Origin: Actinomycetota bacterium
GTDB lineage: Bacteria > Actinomycetota > Thermoleophilia > Gaiellales > Gaiellaceae
Assembly: GCA_020029615.1 (NCBI GenBank)
Contig: JAIBJO010000010.1
Location: 1-33,398 of the forward strand
DNA length: 33,398 nucleotides
Reading direction: 5' to 3'
Shown here: piece by piece, positions 32,738 through 33,398 of the stretch
Numbering within the stretch: the first letter of the stretch is position 1
Layout of the letters: every line of letters begins with the position of its first letter
Notes under the pieces: model-generated
What the model was told of the DNA's origin: nothing
The model's database searches: none
What the model saw: only the letters and a program-made list of their open reading frames with translations
Made by a program: the position numbers and the translations under genes

Positions 32738-33303
32738 CGGCCCGCCGCGACGCCCTCGAGCGCGTCCTGGATTGCGGCGAAGACGTCGTCCATCGTCTGC
32801 TCACCGTCGACGATCACCTCGATCCCCGCAAGCGCATACCGATCGACGACGAGCTCGGTGAGCTCGTGGTACAGGCGCAGCCGGTTGCGGATGGCCTCGG
32901 GCGAGTCGTCCGCACGGCCTTCGGCTGCCGCACGGGCCCGGAGGCGCCCGGTTGCGACCTCGTCGGAGACCTGCAGCAGGATCACCGCGTCGAGCGGCTT
33001 GCCGATGTCCTCGAGCATCGAGTCGAGCGCCTCGGCCTGCGCCATCGTGCGTGGGAACCCGTCGAGCACGAAGCCGTCCTCCTCGGCGAGCCGCTCGCGG
33101 ATGAGGCCGACCATGAGGTCGTCGGGGACGAGGTCGCCGCGCTCGAGGATCGGACGGACCTGCCCACCGAGCTCGGACCCGTCCGCGACAGCGGCGCGGA
33201 GGATGTCGCCCGTCGCGACATGGGGCACATCGTAGGCCTCGGCGATCCGCTTGGCTTGGGTTCCCTTGCCGGACCCCTGCGGGCCGAGGATCAGGATTCT
33301 CAT
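32734..33303 (-). CDS. adk: adenylate kinase (short-lid form)
   Basis: Equilibrates ATP and AMP with two ADP. The 189-residue enzyme has the P-loop GPQGSGKGT (7-15), the AMP-binding ATGDILRAAV, LDGFPRTMAQAEAL, and RADDSPEAIRNRL with the catalytic arginines. The LID is short and lacks the zinc cysteines of the 215-residue type, as usual in Actinobacteria. It lies between secY and map in the normal order, 32 bases after secY; the gap holds palindromic repeat copy B. Confidence 0.97.
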   Translation of the reverse strand: MRILILGPQGSGKGTQAKRIAEAYDVPHVATGDILRAAVADGSELGGQVRPILERGDLVPDDLMVGLIRERLAEEDGFVLDGFPRTMAQAEALDSMLEDIGKPLDAVILLQVSDEVATGRLRARAAAEGRADDSPEAIRNRLRLYHELTELVVDRYALAGIEVIVDGEQTMDDVFAAIQDALEGVAAGR

Positions 33304-33315
33304 GCGGTCGCTCGA

Positions 33316-33341
33316 GGGCGAGGCAAGCCTCGCCCCTACTT
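33316..33341. repeat. palindromic repeat copy B, on the secY stop codon
   Basis: Arms GGGCGAGGC (33316-33324) and GCCTCGCCC (33327-33335) around AA, followed by CTACTT. It matches copy A at 29790-29815 at 25 of 26 bases, and its CTA is the complement of the secY TAG stop. Confidence 0.75.
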
Positions 33342-33398
33342 GAGGAAGCCTTCGTAGGAGCGCGCCATCATCTGCGACTCCATCTGGCGCATGGTGTC
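33336..33398 (-). CDS. secY: protein translocase subunit SecY (last 20 residues, cut by window edge)
   Basis: Only the C-terminus is visible: DTMRQMESQMMARSYEGFLK then TAG. The MRQxESQ and YEGFL pattern is the cytoplasmic tail of SecY, the pore of the Sec translocon. It lies directly upstream of adk, the expected neighbour in the spc operon. Confidence 0.88.
   Translation of the reverse strand, partial: DTMRQMESQMMARSYEGFLK

Overview
The window is about 33 kb of GC-rich chromosome from a bacterium that looks like an actinobacterium, most likely a member of the deep-branching Thermoleophilia (Gaiellales or Solirubrobacterales type). This placement is inferred from the codon and GC character, the tilS-hpt-ftsH cluster, a Ku protein, the short-lid adenylate kinase inside the secY-adk-map-infA-rpmJ-rpsM-rpsK-rpsD-rpoA-rplQ cluster, and abundant GTG/TTG starts. 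No rRNA gene, plasmid, phage, IS or CRISPR is visible. Almost all long antisense open frames are GC-driven shadows and are left out.

Layout. 1-3709 (minus): an operon of a GNAT enzyme, a histidine phosphatase, tilS, hpt and the 5' part of ftsH. 3781-5459 (plus): a DeoD-type purine nucleoside phosphorylase and a lipid kinase. 5473-9903: a small coiled-coil protein, a sirtuin, a hotdog thioesterase, a VanW/G5 wall protein and an SDR dehydrogenase. 9944-15656: an HTH_42 winged-helix protein and an acyl-CoA catabolism block (acyl-CoA dehydrogenase, glutaryl-CoA dehydrogenase, AMACR-like class III CoA transferase/racemase) with a TetR repressor and a cupin. 15688-18497: a HAD hydrolase, tRNA-Pro(CGG), a 58-residue HTH-like protein behind a structured leader, a glyoxalase-like protein and Ku. 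18610-23382: a long-chain acyl-CoA ligase and three cell-wall enzymes (NlpC/P60, 3D domain, PBP4-type DacB). 23538-28335 (minus): ligA, a HAD phosphatase, truA, a kelch protein and an NfeD-like membrane protein. 28366-33398 (minus): the ribosomal/RNA polymerase alpha cluster up to the last codons of secY.

How the genes fit together. The acyl-CoA ligase, two dehydrogenases, AMACR-like enzyme, SDR and thioesterase form a plausible set for activation and beta-oxidation of fatty, branched or aromatic-derived acids. Two near-identical TetR-type palindromes, one in front of the acyl-CoA dehydrogenase and one at the tetR start, tie part of it to the local repressor. The NlpC/P60, 3D, DacB and VanW proteins are peptidoglycan-related.

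The most unusual content is between the genes. (1) A TANNNT -10 element lies 6-8 bases before the start codon of at least thirteen genes, which points to widespread leaderless transcription and fixes several starts. (2) Two long imperfect palindromes (about 160 bp each, symmetric about a central hairpin) occupy the dacB/ligA junction and the whole rpsM-rpsK gap. (3) Several short palindromic repeats sit on stop codons or between ribosomal genes, including one 26-base unit found after both rpsD and secY, and a palindrome flanked by a 28-base duplication of the rpsK 3' end. (4) A promoter-leader with mutually exclusive hairpins and an intrinsic terminator precedes the small HTH-like gene.
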